A DNA stretch of 64,000 nt from NCBI RefSeq assembly GCF_004359215.1, contig NC_090611.1, positions 4,418,156 through 4,482,155 on the forward strand, in the 5' to 3' direction. The position numbers were made by a program, and so were the translations under genes. The DNA comes from Bremia lactucae. Lineage: Eukaryota > Oomycota > Peronosporomycetes > Peronosporales > Peronosporaceae. How positions within the stretch are numbered: position 1 is the stretch's first letter; each line of letters starts with the position of its first letter. This document shows positions 52,485 to 63,430 of the stretch, piece by piece. Below the pieces are notes generated by a model, which worked only from the letters and a program-made list of their open reading frames with translations, did not search any database and had not been told where the DNA came from.

Positions 52485-54158
52485 TTAAGTATAAGATGTC
52501 TGAAAATTCCGGAGCCAGGAAAGCAGCACCGGTGACGGTGAACTCTCGTGACTGACCTCAGGAGCTACCGGGAAATCCTGCGGCTCAAGAGTAAATAAGT
52601 CTAGGCAGGCGTGCAAAACCGCTCCTTGGACTACAGTATCCGGACCGCGATGGTCCCGCTTCGCCAACGCCGTAAGTTGACGAATCCCGTGCGCCCAAAA
52701 AAAAGCGACACTGTGAGTTACCGTGGTCAGCTCCCCTCTAAACACCGCGTCGTTTCGCTCATTCCATAAGTGAGTGAGGCAGATAGTACTCAGAAGAAAC
52801 CAGATTCGCTTCCAGCCCTGAACCGCCACTTCGAAATCGTCGTGAAAATGTTTAAGCAGCCGAAGACGCTGCCGTGCCGGTATCGCTGGAGCTCGTCTAG
52901 TAGCGCAGCTGAGCAGAAGACCCGTGTCCCCGAGAGGGGCCTCTGTGACGCCTGTCCAGTGCCGGATGAGTTTGCCCCAACACGCGCGCGCCCTCCGACA
53001 GTCCCAGAAAATGTGAGCAGGAGACTCCTTAACACCGTGACACCCCGACGATGCACGGCAGCTAATGTCTTCCTGTCTACCTGCGTGATATAGGTTGAGT
53101 CGCTTGGTAGCAATCCGATAACACGTCCAAACTTGATGATCCGTAAGCCCATGTGCGTGACACCACACCTGGGACGGACTCTGATGGGAGGCCGCCCGCT
53201 GCCATGGATCCGAACAGACGACGGCGTCCAGACGCCGCAACAACGGCCGTAATGCAACCGCTAACGGTCGTTTATGAAGCTGATACGCCCGTCGAAGGAC
53301 TGGCGTCCGAAGGGATCGACTAGCGACGCGCTCCGCTGCCGACCATGGAAAACGGTGATGGCTAGGATGAGCGAAAAAGACGACACCGTGTCGCTGAAGA
53401 AATTCGGCAAAGGGTGTGCACCCATCAACAAGGGCCGAAGCCAGCTCTGGTGGTTGCGTAAGGAAGAACCAACGGAACCCATCGGCTCCCTGCTGCAGGT
53501 AGACTTGGCCATCCGGAAGGCCCTGAAGACCTCGTCGAGTCCTGACGATGTGACCCCGCCGCACTGTTGACCAGTCGTAGTCGTACCGAAACGGAGGGGC
53601 ATGCCGCAACCTTAATGGAGGCTCAGCCGCCAATTCAGTCCCAACGAGGAAAGATGATGATGCCAGCAAGATAGCCGTTGCCCATCGCCGTAATTTAGAC
53701 TGTGAGTGGTGAGAAAAGGATGGACCCGCAGGAGGGATGCGGAATGTAAACTCTGATTGTCCTGTCCGACGGACGTGTAAGTCCGAGATGGAACAAGCAA
53801 CGATCCTGTCGAATTTGGAGCTGACCAGCTGTAGACCTCGCAAGTCCCGTATCCAGGGGTTATTACTCCATCCAAACGTCCCCCAGAATTGATAGATAGC
53901 GAGCAAACGATGATCCGGAGCAGCTATCGCATCCGGAAAGCGAAGCGGAAAAGACAAGACCCATTCGTCCCCATCCCACCAGCTGTCGGCGCCACAAAGC
54001 AAGGGTGCTCCGTGCTCAGTCATCCGGGCCCGAGTACGCTCTAAATGCTCAGCTGTGGGCTCAAGAAGCTTGTCCAGATCTCGCGCCACCAATTCCTTCG
54101 ACGATTTAGCCAAACAAGCCGACCACGCTCCCTCCCGAGGCCTCTCGTGTAGTACCAT
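52485..54158 (-). CDS. LINE ORF2 C-terminal part with reverse-transcriptase zinc-binding domain
   Basis: A 557-aa frame at the 3' end of the element, overlapping the RT frame by ~120 bp in another phase, so a frameshift separates them. Near residues 320-410 it has VWCHAHGLTDHQVWTCYRIATKRL, then CRASSGCHGVKESPAHIFWDC, the zf-RVT pattern found after the RT of many plant and oomycete LINEs. The tail VWNERNDAVFRGE-like FLSTICLTHLWNERNDAVF is also common to this class. Probably the 3' end of a single ancestral ORF2. Confidence 0.8.
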   Translation of the reverse strand: MVLHERPREGAWSACLAKSSKELVARDLDKLLEPTAEHLERTRARMTEHGAPLLCGADSWWDGDEWVLSFPLRFPDAIAAPDHRLLAIYQFWGTFGWSNNPWIRDLRGLQLVSSKFDRIVACSISDLHVRRTGQSEFTFRIPPAGPSFSHHSQSKLRRWATAILLASSSFLVGTELAAEPPLRLRHAPPFRYDYDWSTVRRGHIVRTRRGLQGLPDGQVYLQQGADGFRWFFLTQPPELASALVDGCTPFAEFLQRHGVVFFAHPSHHRFPWSAAERVASRSLRTPVLRRAYQLHKRPLAVALRPLLRRLDAVVCSDPWQRAASHQSPSQVWCHAHGLTDHQVWTCYRIATKRLNLYHAGRQEDISCRASSGCHGVKESPAHIFWDCRRARACWGKLIRHWTGVTEAPLGDTGLLLSCATRRAPAIPARQRLRLLKHFHDDFEVAVQGWKRIWFLLSTICLTHLWNERNDAVFRGELTTVTHSVAFFWAHGIRQLTALAKRDHRGPDTVVQGAVLHACLDLFTLEPQDFPVAPEVSHESSPSPVLLSWLRNFQTSYT

Positions 54159-55897
54159 CCCTGAAGCTGTAGGCTGACCTTGATAAGCCCAGAAACGCCA
54201 CGAGCTAAATATTTATCATTTGCTTGCGTGAGCCATTGCAGCGCATGTTTAGTTCGCTGTGTTTTAATAGCAACCTCGAAAGAGGCGAGCCCGACTTCCC
54301 CTGCCTTTTTGGGTGTGAAGAGCAGTCCAGGATTCACCTTGTGGCGGCTCGCTTCCGTGGACGTTGCACGGGCCCACAAAAATTGTTTATACAAATTCTG
54401 AATCGCCTTTCGTGCCCATTCCGGGATGTCAAATACTGCAGCCGTAAAAAGTACTGACGGCAGGATGATAGAGTTTAGAATCAAACCCCGATGCTCCACT
54501 CTAGTCGAAACCTTGACAGCCGTGAACAAGCGCCGTTGTAGCATCCTAATGCGAAACGCCCAATTGCGATGCTGTAAATTGCCCGTCCCGACCTCGTATC
54601 CTAAATACCTCACCGTGTCCGCTGGCTGGAGGACCGAGATGCCGTTAAAATTCTTGCCGCGCACCGCACTATTAAGATAGATCAGCTTACTTTTCGCCGA
54701 CTGGGCTTGGAGACCTGACAACGCACCAAAGCGAGAAACAAGGTGAAGCGCCGGCCCGAACTGACGCCCTTTCTCCAGAAAGATCGTCGAGTCATCGACA
54801 AACGCAGAGAATGCGTGTCGAACCGTCCCACAACCTGGCACCGGGAGCCCTGTCAAGACCGGTGACTGCTGCACCGCAATGCCTAAGATCTCGACGACGA
54901 GAAGAAAAAGCAGCGGGACCAGCGGGCAACCTTGGCGAATACCTGAGACAACGGGAATAGAAGTGGACCGCTCCCCGTTGACAAGAAATGTAGCTGTCGT
55001 TTCAGTATGTAGCCGGGCGATGAGCTGAACATAGCGCTCAGCAAACCCAAACTGCCGCAGAGCCTCATACATAAATTCCCTGTCCACCGTGTCATATGCT
55101 TTACGAAAGTCGAGCAAAAGAATGACTCGGCTGTTGACTGCGTCCAGATCCTCTTCCGTTGCCGCAGTGGCCAGCTGAGATAACATCATCAACACCAATT
55201 TTAACATCTGCCTGCCCTGCACGAAGCCTTGCTGTGAGTCCCCGATGAGTTTCGGTAGAACCCGTTGCAGCCGTGTCGCTAGTACCTTGGCAAATATTTT
55301 GTAACTGGTTTGGAGTAACGCGATGGGACGATAATCCATCGCATCCGCCGAGTCTCCTTTTTTTCGCAAGGGAATGATCAGGACCTCAAGAAATGAGGAC
55401 GGATGATCTTCCCCTGCAATAATACTATTGCTGAGTCCCACAAGCGCGGGGACGAGAAGAGCAGCCGTATCCTTGTAAAAATCATTATTGAGTCCATCCG
55501 ATCCCGCTGATTTGTGACGACTGAGGCCGGCAATAGCCGCAAGAACTTCCGCCTCCGTAAAATCTCGTAGAAGCGCCATGTTGTCAGCTGGAGTGAGGAT
55601 TTGCTGGGCGGGAATCTTTGCGAAGCCGCGAACGGCGGAGGGCAAGTCAACGAGAGGTGCAGTCCTATGACTCACACTAAGGACAGTCGACCATTCTGAT
55701 GCAAACTTATCCGCAATGGACATGTTCCGGGTAAAAGCCGGCCCATGCTGATGCAGAAGTGTTGTAACCGTTTGATCGCGTCCCAGTCCGCTACACGCCG
55801 GTAAGACCAACGTAACCGTTCTGCAGTCCTGGCGAGCTGTTGACCGAGACGGATGAGATTTTCCTGCCGTAATTCCTCCATATTGCTGTCTATCCAT
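54041..55897 (-). CDS. LINE reverse transcriptase
   Basis: A 618-aa frame with RT blocks in order: KSAGSDGLNNDFYK, PLRKKGDSADAMDYRPIALLQTSYKIFAKVLATRL, QQGFVQGRQ, LLLDFRKAYDTVDREF, GIRQGCPLVPLLF and AFSAFVDDSTIFLEKG, where FVDD is the catalytic YxDD-equivalent. The protein copies element RNA at a nicked target. The start of the frame is not the original start; the endonuclease precedes it in another frame because of a frameshift near 55900-56050. Confidence 0.85.
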   Translation of the reverse strand: MDRQQYGGITAGKSHPSRSTARQDCRTVTLVLPACSGLGRDQTVTTLLHQHGPAFTRNMSIADKFASEWSTVLSVSHRTAPLVDLPSAVRGFAKIPAQQILTPADNMALLRDFTEAEVLAAIAGLSRHKSAGSDGLNNDFYKDTAALLVPALVGLSNSIIAGEDHPSSFLEVLIIPLRKKGDSADAMDYRPIALLQTSYKIFAKVLATRLQRVLPKLIGDSQQGFVQGRQMLKLVLMMLSQLATAATEEDLDAVNSRVILLLDFRKAYDTVDREFMYEALRQFGFAERYVQLIARLHTETTATFLVNGERSTSIPVVSGIRQGCPLVPLLFLLVVEILGIAVQQSPVLTGLPVPGCGTVRHAFSAFVDDSTIFLEKGRQFGPALHLVSRFGALSGLQAQSAKSKLIYLNSAVRGKNFNGISVLQPADTVRYLGYEVGTGNLQHRNWAFRIRMLQRRLFTAVKVSTRVEHRGLILNSIILPSVLFTAAVFDIPEWARKAIQNLYKQFLWARATSTEASRHKVNPGLLFTPKKAGEVGLASFEVAIKTQRTKHALQWLTQANDKYLARGVSGLIKVSLQLQGWYYTRGLGRERGRLVWLNRRRNWWREIWTSFLSPQLSI

Positions 55898-55999
55898 TGC
55901 GCCCGGGTGAACAAGTGCCTTTGCGTGCGTCGACGTATGGTGTGCCGAAGCCGCGCCCGGCGTTGCTTAACCCGCTTGCAGACTTTATGAATGCAGCTC

Positions 56000-57082
56000 T
56001 TACATTTGGTAACTTCCCGGTCCCAAAATAGGCTCAACCCTCTGACCAATAGCCACGGTATCCATTTCGTCGACCAATTCCGTAATGACTCGGTCGGAGT
56101 GAGTATCGTTGATGGGATAGATCACCCGCTCATGGCTGAAATGCCGACGAGGCCGCTCTGCGCCTCGTAAGTGAAGAACAACTTCTTGATGATCGGAGTG
56201 CTGAGCTGGAACGCGCGGTTCGACCCACTGAACGCGGTCCGCCCACGTAGAGGGTAGGTAAAAACGATCAATGCGACTAGCTCTGTCCCCTTCCCAGTAT
56301 GTGAAATGGTCCTCAAAGTCATCTGTCCCGCCGTCCTCCGCATGGTCTCGCAGCACCCTCGCGTCAGCCAAACCCACTGCTTCCATCACTCTATCCAGGG
56401 CCGGGCTCTCCGACCGGTTCGAACGGTGATATCCATACCGATCAATTAAGGGACTTTGTACCGAATTAAAATCCCCGGCAAAGATCGCGTTCATGGGATC
56501 CATATTCCAAGAGAGAAGAGAAGTAAAAAATTGCTCGCGTTCCGACCGGAGAGAAGGAGCATACATATTTACGAGTACGTCCTCTCCGATGGAAACAGCG
56601 ATCGCCCGGATGCTCCATTTCTCCGGATGCCAGGCCGTCGCGCGCGCCTCAGAATGAGGGGTTGAAACAATCGCTACGCCACCTTGTCTAGGCGACCAAG
56701 TACTCCTGTAAGACAACGTTACGCTCGGGTCTAAATGCTTTCCCCACAGACGTGCCCAATGATAACTCAAAAGGGCCGCTTCCGCTGTCGTGTGCACGTG
56801 AGTTTCCTGAATGCACCACGCCAGCGGAAGCAGACGCTGATGCCGTCGTCGCCACGCCGACATCCAACCAGACCGATTACCTTTCGTAAAACCTCTCCCA
56901 TTTTGGGAATGAACAGCGTGTCTCCGAGTTGGCCCCCCTGCGAGATTCCGGACGCCGGACGCCTCAGGGGAAGTATCCCAGTTTTGAAGTAGACGATACC
57001 GCCCGTAAGCATCTGCTGAATCCAGAAATATGTGACGGAGACTCGTAGCAAGACGCACCCGTGGGCTGCCCTTAGTATTCAA
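56000..57082 (-). CDS. LINE endonuclease (exonuclease-endonuclease-phosphatase fold)
   Basis: A 360-aa frame. Motifs: CIQETHVHT, GGVAIVSTP, NMYAPSLRSEREQFF, IFAGDFNSVQSPLIDR, RIDRFYLPSTW and SDHQEVVL, the order of the EEP-type endonuclease domain that nicks target DNA in L1-like elements. It would belong at the N-terminus of ORF2. Confidence 0.82.
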   Translation of the reverse strand: MNTKGSPRVRLATSLRHIFLDSADAYGRYRLLQNWDTSPEASGVRNLAGGPTRRHAVHSQNGRGFTKGNRSGWMSAWRRRHQRLLPLAWCIQETHVHTTAEAALLSYHWARLWGKHLDPSVTLSYRSTWSPRQGGVAIVSTPHSEARATAWHPEKWSIRAIAVSIGEDVLVNMYAPSLRSEREQFFTSLLSWNMDPMNAIFAGDFNSVQSPLIDRYGYHRSNRSESPALDRVMEAVGLADARVLRDHAEDGGTDDFEDHFTYWEGDRASRIDRFYLPSTWADRVQWVEPRVPAQHSDHQEVVLHLRGAERPRRHFSHERVIYPINDTHSDRVITELVDEMDTVAIGQRVEPILGPGSYQM

Positions 57083-57620
57083 GTAGACTCACCTGATCAG
57101 CAGGAGCCAAAGCTGTCGCGAAGTAATTGACAAGCTGTCGCCAGTCCACGTGATGTCCCTCCGACGGCCAAACCGCCTTCTTATAGGCCTGATTGGAGCG
57201 AAGGAGGCGACAGTGACACCTGAGTTGCTCCGAAGGAAGCACAGGTCTGTCACCGTCCCCCGTCAGCGCATAAATTTCCTTGTCGAATAGAATAGCGCTG
57301 AGGAGATGTTTACTCAGCCGAATGCGCCGACATGGGTCACATAATCGTAAGATGTCATCCCCTGCGTAGTTTGTCTTCTTAAGCCTGCGCCAATCGTCCA
57401 TATTGTCAATAAGCGGGGCAAGCATAGACTGTGAGAGTCCCCGCTTCGTGTTAGCTATCCAAGTATCGAGCCACAGGACGGTAGGGGAATCTTTTACCCT
57501 GTGCCTGTAAGCTTGGAGCCCTGAAAGTAGACATTCCCGCCGCCACTTTGCTGTCCACTGCACGAGCACTTGATCGGCTAAGCTGGCAAGAAGTTCGTCC
57601 GGGAAGACAAAATGCCGCAC
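57072..57620 (-). CDS. LINE segment of unknown function upstream of the endonuclease, copy A
   Basis: A 182-aa frame with HFVFPDELLASLADQVL, SPTVLWLDTWIANTKRG, MDDWRRLKKTNYAGDD and HHVDWRQLVNYFATALAP. The same sequence occurs at 60050-60940. I do not recognise the domain; it may be the ORF1 C-terminus. Confidence 0.6.
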   Translation of the reverse strand: MRHFVFPDELLASLADQVLVQWTAKWRRECLLSGLQAYRHRVKDSPTVLWLDTWIANTKRGLSQSMLAPLIDNMDDWRRLKKTNYAGDDILRLCDPCRRIRLSKHLLSAILFDKEIYALTGDGDRPVLPSEQLRCHCRLLRSNQAYKKAVWPSEGHHVDWRQLVNYFATALAPADQVSLLEY

Positions 57621-57901
57621 GTGATACAGCAGAACATCCGGTTCCAGTCATGCAGTCGTCATCCAAGCCTCGGTGCCACTGTGGACAAGAGGACACGGCG
57701 TTGCAGCCGTTGGTGGCCAATCGAGACTTAGAGCCTGCCATACCTCTGGCCGCACCTCGCAATCTATGCGGTCGTCCATAATATTCAGTAGTGGTAGAAT
57801 TGGCCCCTCCCCCACTCTACCCTTTTTGAGGTGAGATGCGGCAGGAACGTTGGAGACACCGACCCTCTCCGACCCGTCTATTCCCTGAGGATCGACGAGG
57901 N

Positions 57902-58732
57902 GACGACGAGAAGAAAAAGCAGCGGGGCCAGCGGGCAACCTTGGTGAATACCTGAGACAACAGGAATAGAAGTGGACCGCTCTCCGTTGACAAGCAATGT
58001 AGCTGTCGTTCGAGTATGTAGCCGGGCGATGAGCTGAACATAGCGCTCAGCAAACTCAAACTGCCGCAGAGCCTCATACATAAATTCCCTGTCCACCGTG
58101 TCATATGCTTTACGAAAGTCGAGCAAAAGAATGACTCGGCTGTTGATTGCGTCCAGATCCTCTTCCGTTGCCGCAGTGGCCAGCTGAGATAACATCATCA
58201 ACACCAATTTTAACATCTGCCTGCCCTGCACGAAGCCTTGCTGTGAGTCCCAGATGAGTTTCGGTAGAACCCGTTGCAGCCGTGTCGCTAGTACTTTGGC
58301 GAATATTCTTTAACTGGTTTGGAGTAACGCGATGGGACGATAATCCATCGCATCCGCCGAGTCTCCTTTTTTTCGCAAGGGAATGATCAGGGCCTCAAGA
58401 AATGAGGACGGAGGATCTTCCCCTGCCATAATATTATTGCTGAGTCCAACAAGCGCGGGGACGAGAAGAGCAGCCGTATCCTTGTAAAAGTCATTATTGA
58501 GTCCATCCGATTCCGCTGATTTGTGACGACTGAGGCCGGCAATAGCCGCAAGAACTTCCGCTTCCGTAAAATCTCGTAGAAGCGCCATGTTGTCAGCTAG
58601 AGTGAGGATTCGCTGGGCGGGAATTGTTGCGAAGCCGTGAACGGCGGAGGGCAAGTCAACGAGAGGTGCAGTCCTATGACTCACACTAAGGACAGTCGAC
58701 CATTCAGATGCAAACTTATCCGCAATGGACAT
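57902..58732 (-). pseudogene. LINE reverse transcriptase fragment, copy B
   Basis: Frames 58732-58310 and 58231-57902 repeat the first half of the RT (KSAESDGLNNDFYK, FRKAYDTVDREF, GIHQGCPLAPLLF) and end at the N. A stop or frame break lies near 58310-58231. Confidence 0.8.
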
Positions 58733-59906
58733 GTTCCGGGTAAAAGCCGGCCCGTGCTGATGCAGAAGTGTTGTAACCGTTTGATCGCGTTCCCAGTCCG
58801 CTACACGCCGGTAAGACCAACTTAACTGTTCTGCAGTCCTGGCTGTTGACCGAGACGGTGAGATTTTCCTGCCGTAATTCCTCCATATTGCTGTCTATAC
58901 ATTGCGCCCGGATGAACAAGTGCCTTTGCGTGCGTCGACGTATGGTGTGCCGAAGCCGCGCCCGGCGTTGCTTGACCCGCTTGCAGACTTTATGAATGCA
59001 GCTCTTACATTTGGTAACTTCCCGGTCCCAAAGAGTAGGCTCAACCCCCTGACCAATAGCCACGGTATCCATTTCGTCGACCAATTCCGTAATGACTCGG
59101 TCGGAGTGAGTATCGTTGATGGGATAGATCACCCGCTCATGGCTGAAATGCCGACGAGGCCGGCCTGCGCCTCGTAATTGAAGAACAACTTCTTGATGAT
59201 CGGAGTGCTGAGCTGGAACGCGCACTTCGACCCACTGAACGCGGTCCGCCCACGTAGAGTGTACGTAAAAACGATCAATGCGACTAGCTCTGTCCCCTTC
59301 CCAGTATGTGAAATGGTCCTCAAAGTCATCTGTCCCGCCGTCCTCCGCATGGTCTCGCAGCACCCTTGCGTCAGCCAAACCCACTGCTTCCATCACTCAA
59401 TCCAGGGCCGGGCTCTCCGACCGGTTCGAACGGTGTTATCCATACCGATCAATTAAGGGACTTTGTACCGAATTAAAATCCCCGGCGATGATCGTGTTCA
59501 TGGGATCCATATTCCAAGAGAGAAGAGAAGTAAAAAATTGCTCGCGTTCTGACCGGAGAGAAGGAGCATACACATTTACGAGTACGTCCTCTCCGATGGA
59601 AACAGCGATCGCCCGGATGCTCCATTTCTCCGGATGCCAGGCCGTCGCGCGCGCCGCAGAATGAGGGGCTAAAAGAATCGCTACGCCACCTTGTCTAGGC
59701 GACCCAGTACTCCAGTAAGACAACGTTACGCTCGGGTCTAAATGCTTTCCCCACAGCCGTGCCCAATGATAACTCAAAAGGGCCGCTTCCGCTGTCGTGT
59801 GCACGTGAGTTTCCTGAATGCACCACGCCAGCGGAAGCTGACGCTGATGCCGTCGTCGCCACGCCGACATCCAACCGGACCGATTACCTTTCGTAAAACC
59901 TCTCAC
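58716..59906 (-). pseudogene. LINE endonuclease, copy B
   Basis: Frames 59906-59436 and 59396-58716 hold the same endonuclease motifs as copy A (CIQETHVHT, IIAGDFNSVQSPLIDR, SDHQEVVL) with a frame break between them. Confidence 0.8.
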
Positions 59907-59963
59907 ATTTTGGGAAATGAACAGCGTGTCTCCGAGCTGGCCCCCTGCGAGATTGCGGACGCC

Positions 59964-60941
59964 TCAGGGGAAGTATCCCAGTTTTGAAGAAGACGATACC
60001 GCCCGTAAGCATCTGCTGAATCCAGAGATATGTGACGGAGAATCGTAGCAAGACGCACCCGAGGGCTGCCCTTTGTATTCAAGTAGACTCACCTGATCAG
60101 CAGGAGCCAAAGCTGTCGCGAAGTAATTGACGAGCTGTCGCCAGTCCACGTGATGTCCCTCTGACGGCCAAACCGCCTTATTATAGGCCTGATTGGAGCG
60201 AAGGAGGCGACAGTGACACCTGAGTTGCTCTGAAGGAAGCACAGGTCCGTCACCGTCCCCCGTCAGCGCATAAATTTCCTTGTCGAATAGAATAGCGCTG
60301 AGGAGATGTTTACTCAGCCGAATGCACCGACATGGGTCACATAATCGTAAGATGTCATCCCCTGCGTAGTTAGCCTTCTTAAACCTGCGCCAATCGTCCA
60401 TATTGTCAATAAGCGGGGCGAGCATAGACTGTGAGAGTCCCCGCTTCGTGTTAGCTATCCAAGTATCGAGCCACAGGACGGTAGGGGAATCTTTCACCCT
60501 GTGCCTGTAAGCTTGGAGCCCTGAAAGTAGACATTCCCGCCGCCACTGTGCTGTCCACTGCACGAGCACTTCATCAGCTAAGCTGGCAAGAAGTTCGTCC
60601 GGGAAGACAAAATGCTGCACGTGATACAGCAGAACGTCCGGTTCCAGTCGTGCAGTCGTCATCCAAGCCTCGGTGCCACTGTGGACAAGAGGACACGGCG
60701 TTGTCGCCGTTGGTGGCCAATCGAGGCTTAGAGCCTGCCATACCTCTGGCCACTCCTCGCGATCTATGCGGTCGTCCATAATATTAAGTAATGGTAGAAT
60801 TGGCCCTTCCCCCACTCTACCCTTTTTGAGGTTAGATGCGGCAGGAACGTTGGAGACACCGACCCTCTCCGACCCGTCTATTCCCTGAGGATCGACGAGG
60901 CCACGTTTACGAGCTACACACAAACCTTCCTGAGAGTTCAC
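59964..60941 (-). CDS. LINE segment of unknown function upstream of the endonuclease, copy B
   Basis: A 325-aa frame, longer version of the 57072-57620 segment. It shows IMDDRIDREEWPEVWQALSL, VFPDELLASLADEVL, LWLDTWIANTKRG and HHVDWRQLVNYFATAL. No family recognised; Trp-rich and mostly helical. Confidence 0.6.
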   Translation of the reverse strand: MNSQEGLCVARKRGLVDPQGIDGSERVGVSNVPAASNLKKGRVGEGPILPLLNIMDDRIDREEWPEVWQALSLDWPPTATTPCPLVHSGTEAWMTTARLEPDVLLYHVQHFVFPDELLASLADEVLVQWTAQWRRECLLSGLQAYRHRVKDSPTVLWLDTWIANTKRGLSQSMLAPLIDNMDDWRRFKKANYAGDDILRLCDPCRCIRLSKHLLSAILFDKEIYALTGDGDGPVLPSEQLRCHCRLLRSNQAYNKAVWPSEGHHVDWRQLVNYFATALAPADQVSLLEYKGQPSGASCYDSPSHISGFSRCLRAVSSSSKLGYFP

Positions 60942-61497
60942 CCGAAGCGACGAGTCAACCAGCGCAAGCTGTTATGCCTGCGCACCCGAAGCAGAAGCTC
61001 CCGTATCGTTGGAAGAGTGCACGACTAGGGAGTTAGTGCTGCCGTCTGACTGGTGGGGACCCCCTTCCCTAAAAACGACTGAACAAGGACGAGCTGCCCC
61101 GCAAAGCCCCGTCTGTGTGCTGCTGCCGGACGTACCATCCACGATCTGAGTGACAGAGTGTCCAGAGGCCGGAGAGTCTGAATCATCCGCAAGGCCTAAA
61201 AAAGTTGTCATACAGTCTGTATAAAGACAGGCCGAGTAATGCCGGCCCCAAAATCTAAGAACCAGCGGTGGCTCCCGAGTTTGCTCGATTTTTGCCGCCT
61301 GTAGATCATCTATGCACCCGAGGACCGACATCGAATGTTCAGTAGCCGACTCCTTCCTATTGTGGAGACCGGCGCCGACAAAGAACTGTCAGGATCTACA
61401 TCCTGAAGGACGTGATACCCACCTGAACTGGAACGAGGCAGAGACACCGAGGTCTGTGGGGCGGAAACCGCGCGTTTCCCTCCTCGTTTTGGGCGTG

Positions 61498-61900
61498 TCA
61501 ACCAGGGGTTTTCCTTTCGTATGCGCAATCCCGGTTGTGATGGCTCCGCAGGCGAGTTCTGGGCAGCGTTGACCGGACGGTTGATTTTGTCAAGGAACGG
61601 AGCGTGGCCTCCTGAGGGGCACTGGAGACGTCCGCCGAGACCGCTGGCGTCACCGCTGCCTGGGCCGCCACGTCGGCCGATCGTTGTGCTTGAAGCCGCC
61701 GTCCCGCCATTTGACGCATTCCGTCTGGGCTGCTAAACGGTTTCGCCAGGTCTTCCACCGCTTGAAGTTCCGCCTCCGTCACCACAATGCCTCCCGGCCC
61801 ACGCAATTGTGCGTCCGTTAACTGACACTTAGCTGCCGGATGCCCTAACATCCCGCACTGCAGACATTGGAACCGGGAACCAACATCCAGGTGCGTAATA
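61498..61900 (-). CDS. LINE ORF1 region with CCHC zinc knuckle
   Basis: On the minus strand FQCLQCGMLGHPAAKC (about 61818-61868) fits CX2CX4HX4C, as in gag-like ORF1 proteins that bind element RNA. The frame runs on to 61498 (VTEAELQAVEDLAKPF). Upstream parts are in other frames. Confidence 0.75.
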
Positions 61901-62604
61901 ATTATTACTGTCCCAATTCAGAGCAGGCGCACTACCCCTTGCAAGAAAGTCGGACACCCAGCAAGATGGAAGGTGACTCTCCACGTCGTGGACGTCCGCG
62001 AATTCGGAGTACACGTGTCCATGTCCTCAATCTCAAAATCTGCTGCGATTTCGGACTGTAGATAGGCCGCAATGCCTAGCTTTCTGAGTTGTTTTGCTAA
62101 AGAAAGGACTGAACCATGCGCGCCCGATCTCGTTAAAACGAGACACGTTAGATAGAAGCACCGTGTACTCCATACGCGAGTGCCCCGCACGCCCATCTGG
62201 CCCCCTCTGATTAAGCCATACCGATCCCTGCGCCGGCTGATGTGCGTTCTCCAGCACATAAACCCGTCCTTGGAAGGGGATATGAACATCTTGTAACTGC
62301 GTAGCCGCCTCCCTCGAAAAAAAAACAATGTGTATGCTCCTCGTTGTGCGGTCATAGCTGATAGCCTAAGTCAGCCCTAGCAGGCGGTGAACCGCTGGCA
62401 AGCTGATCGTTAACAACTCGGCAGACTCCAAAATCATCGCCGTGATCGCTTGCGTAGTCCGCTTGTTGACCGGCACTGTACGACCACGGGAGAGATGAAG
62501 GACAAGCTGGCCTTCCACCTGCGCTTGAACTGTGCTATACAGCCGCAGGCGCTCCTTACTGTCCAGAATAGCCTTAACAAAATCTGGCATCCGCCGGCAT
62601 GCTG

Positions 62605-63237
62605 TCATTCCTTCCGCGATCCCCTCAATGATACCCATTCGGCATCCGTACCCTCGCGTAATCGGTTGGCGTCAACTGGCCGAAGACGAGCGGCGCAAAG
62701 AGCCTTAAGAGCCGCCGACTCCTCGACTGAGAATTTTGCGGGATCAAACATGAAGTCCTCGTAGACGGTTCCGACTGACGTTGCTACTGCGGCCTCGGCC
62801 TGCTGCGATCCGTGACGTACCACCTGTGCCCACTGAATGGGAACCGGAGCGGTGGCCCACTTATGCTGGCTGGCCAAGCGCCGAATAATCTCTGGAAAGG
62901 CCCATTTTGTTAGCACAATCTCCCGACCGATCTTACGAGCCATGCCTTTCCAGTCTGCGTAAGTGCCTGGATGCTCCACACAGACCTGCCGAAAAAGATC
63001 CAATAATCGACCTGCTTCCGGTCCCTTAAGCTTAGGAAAGCGTTTCCGCGCGAGCGGCAACGCCTCCAACCGAATAGGGAGTCGCAAAAACTCAAGAGTG
63101 AACAGCTCTTTAATCGTAGGCCTCCAAACGGCTTCTTGACTTGGACCGTGTGATGCCTTCATCTCCCCGACGAGCGCGTCAAACATGTCGCGTGCGGTCA
63201 CGTCGGGGCCTGCCCCCACCGGATCACCTGGCGGCAC
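62605..63237 (-). CDS. LINE ORF1 N-terminal part
   Basis: A 210-aa frame near the 5' end of the element, with RDMFDALVGEMKA, KRFPKLKGPEAGRLLDLFRQV, DWKGMARKIGRE and VEESAALKAL. No family recognised beyond its position; a helical nucleoprotein-like head is likely. Frame breaks follow toward the zinc knuckle. Confidence 0.6.
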   Translation of the reverse strand: MPPGDPVGAGPDVTARDMFDALVGEMKASHGPSQEAVWRPTIKELFTLEFLRLPIRLEALPLARKRFPKLKGPEAGRLLDLFRQVCVEHPGTYADWKGMARKIGREIVLTKWAFPEIIRRLASQHKWATAPVPIQWAQVVRHGSQQAEAAVATSVGTVYEDFMFDPAKFSVEESAALKALCAARLRPVDANRLREGTDAEWVSLRGSRKE

Positions 63238-63430
63238 TGTCGCCCCAGACGAGGTAGATCGGTCACCCCCAGGGAGTGCCGGTTTCTCAGGACGGGAGGG
63301 GGCCCCCTCACCCTCTCCGGGAGGGGGGCGTGGCGACGGTGTGGTGGCCGTCGTAAGGTAGATGCTGGCTGTCGCCAGTCCATGTACGATTTATACTCCT
63401 CCACCTGATCAGTGCAAATTGAAGAGTGTT

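Larger units (their letters stand above)
54893..60900 (-). repeat. Direct 3.0-kb near-duplicate within the LINE, joined at an N
   Basis: 54893-57900 (3008 bp) and 57902-60900 (2999 bp) match over their whole length with substitutions and small indels; each starts at GACGACGAGAAG and ends at GGATCGACGAGG. The single N at 57901 lies exactly between. Confidence 0.9.
52452..63430 (-). mobile_element. L1/Tx1-like non-LTR retrotransposon (LINE), with an internal duplicated block
   Basis: Read on the minus strand the element has: ORF1-like coding with a CCHC knuckle (63237-~61500), a conserved extra segment, an apurinic-type endonuclease, a reverse transcriptase and a C-terminal zinc-binding tail. 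A 14-bp exact repeat flanks it. About 3.0 kb (54893-57900) recurs at 57902-60900 with scattered differences, meeting at N 57901. Without one block the element would be ~8.0 kb. Several frameshifts show it is not fully intact. No poly-A tail is seen at the 3' end. Confidence 0.88.
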
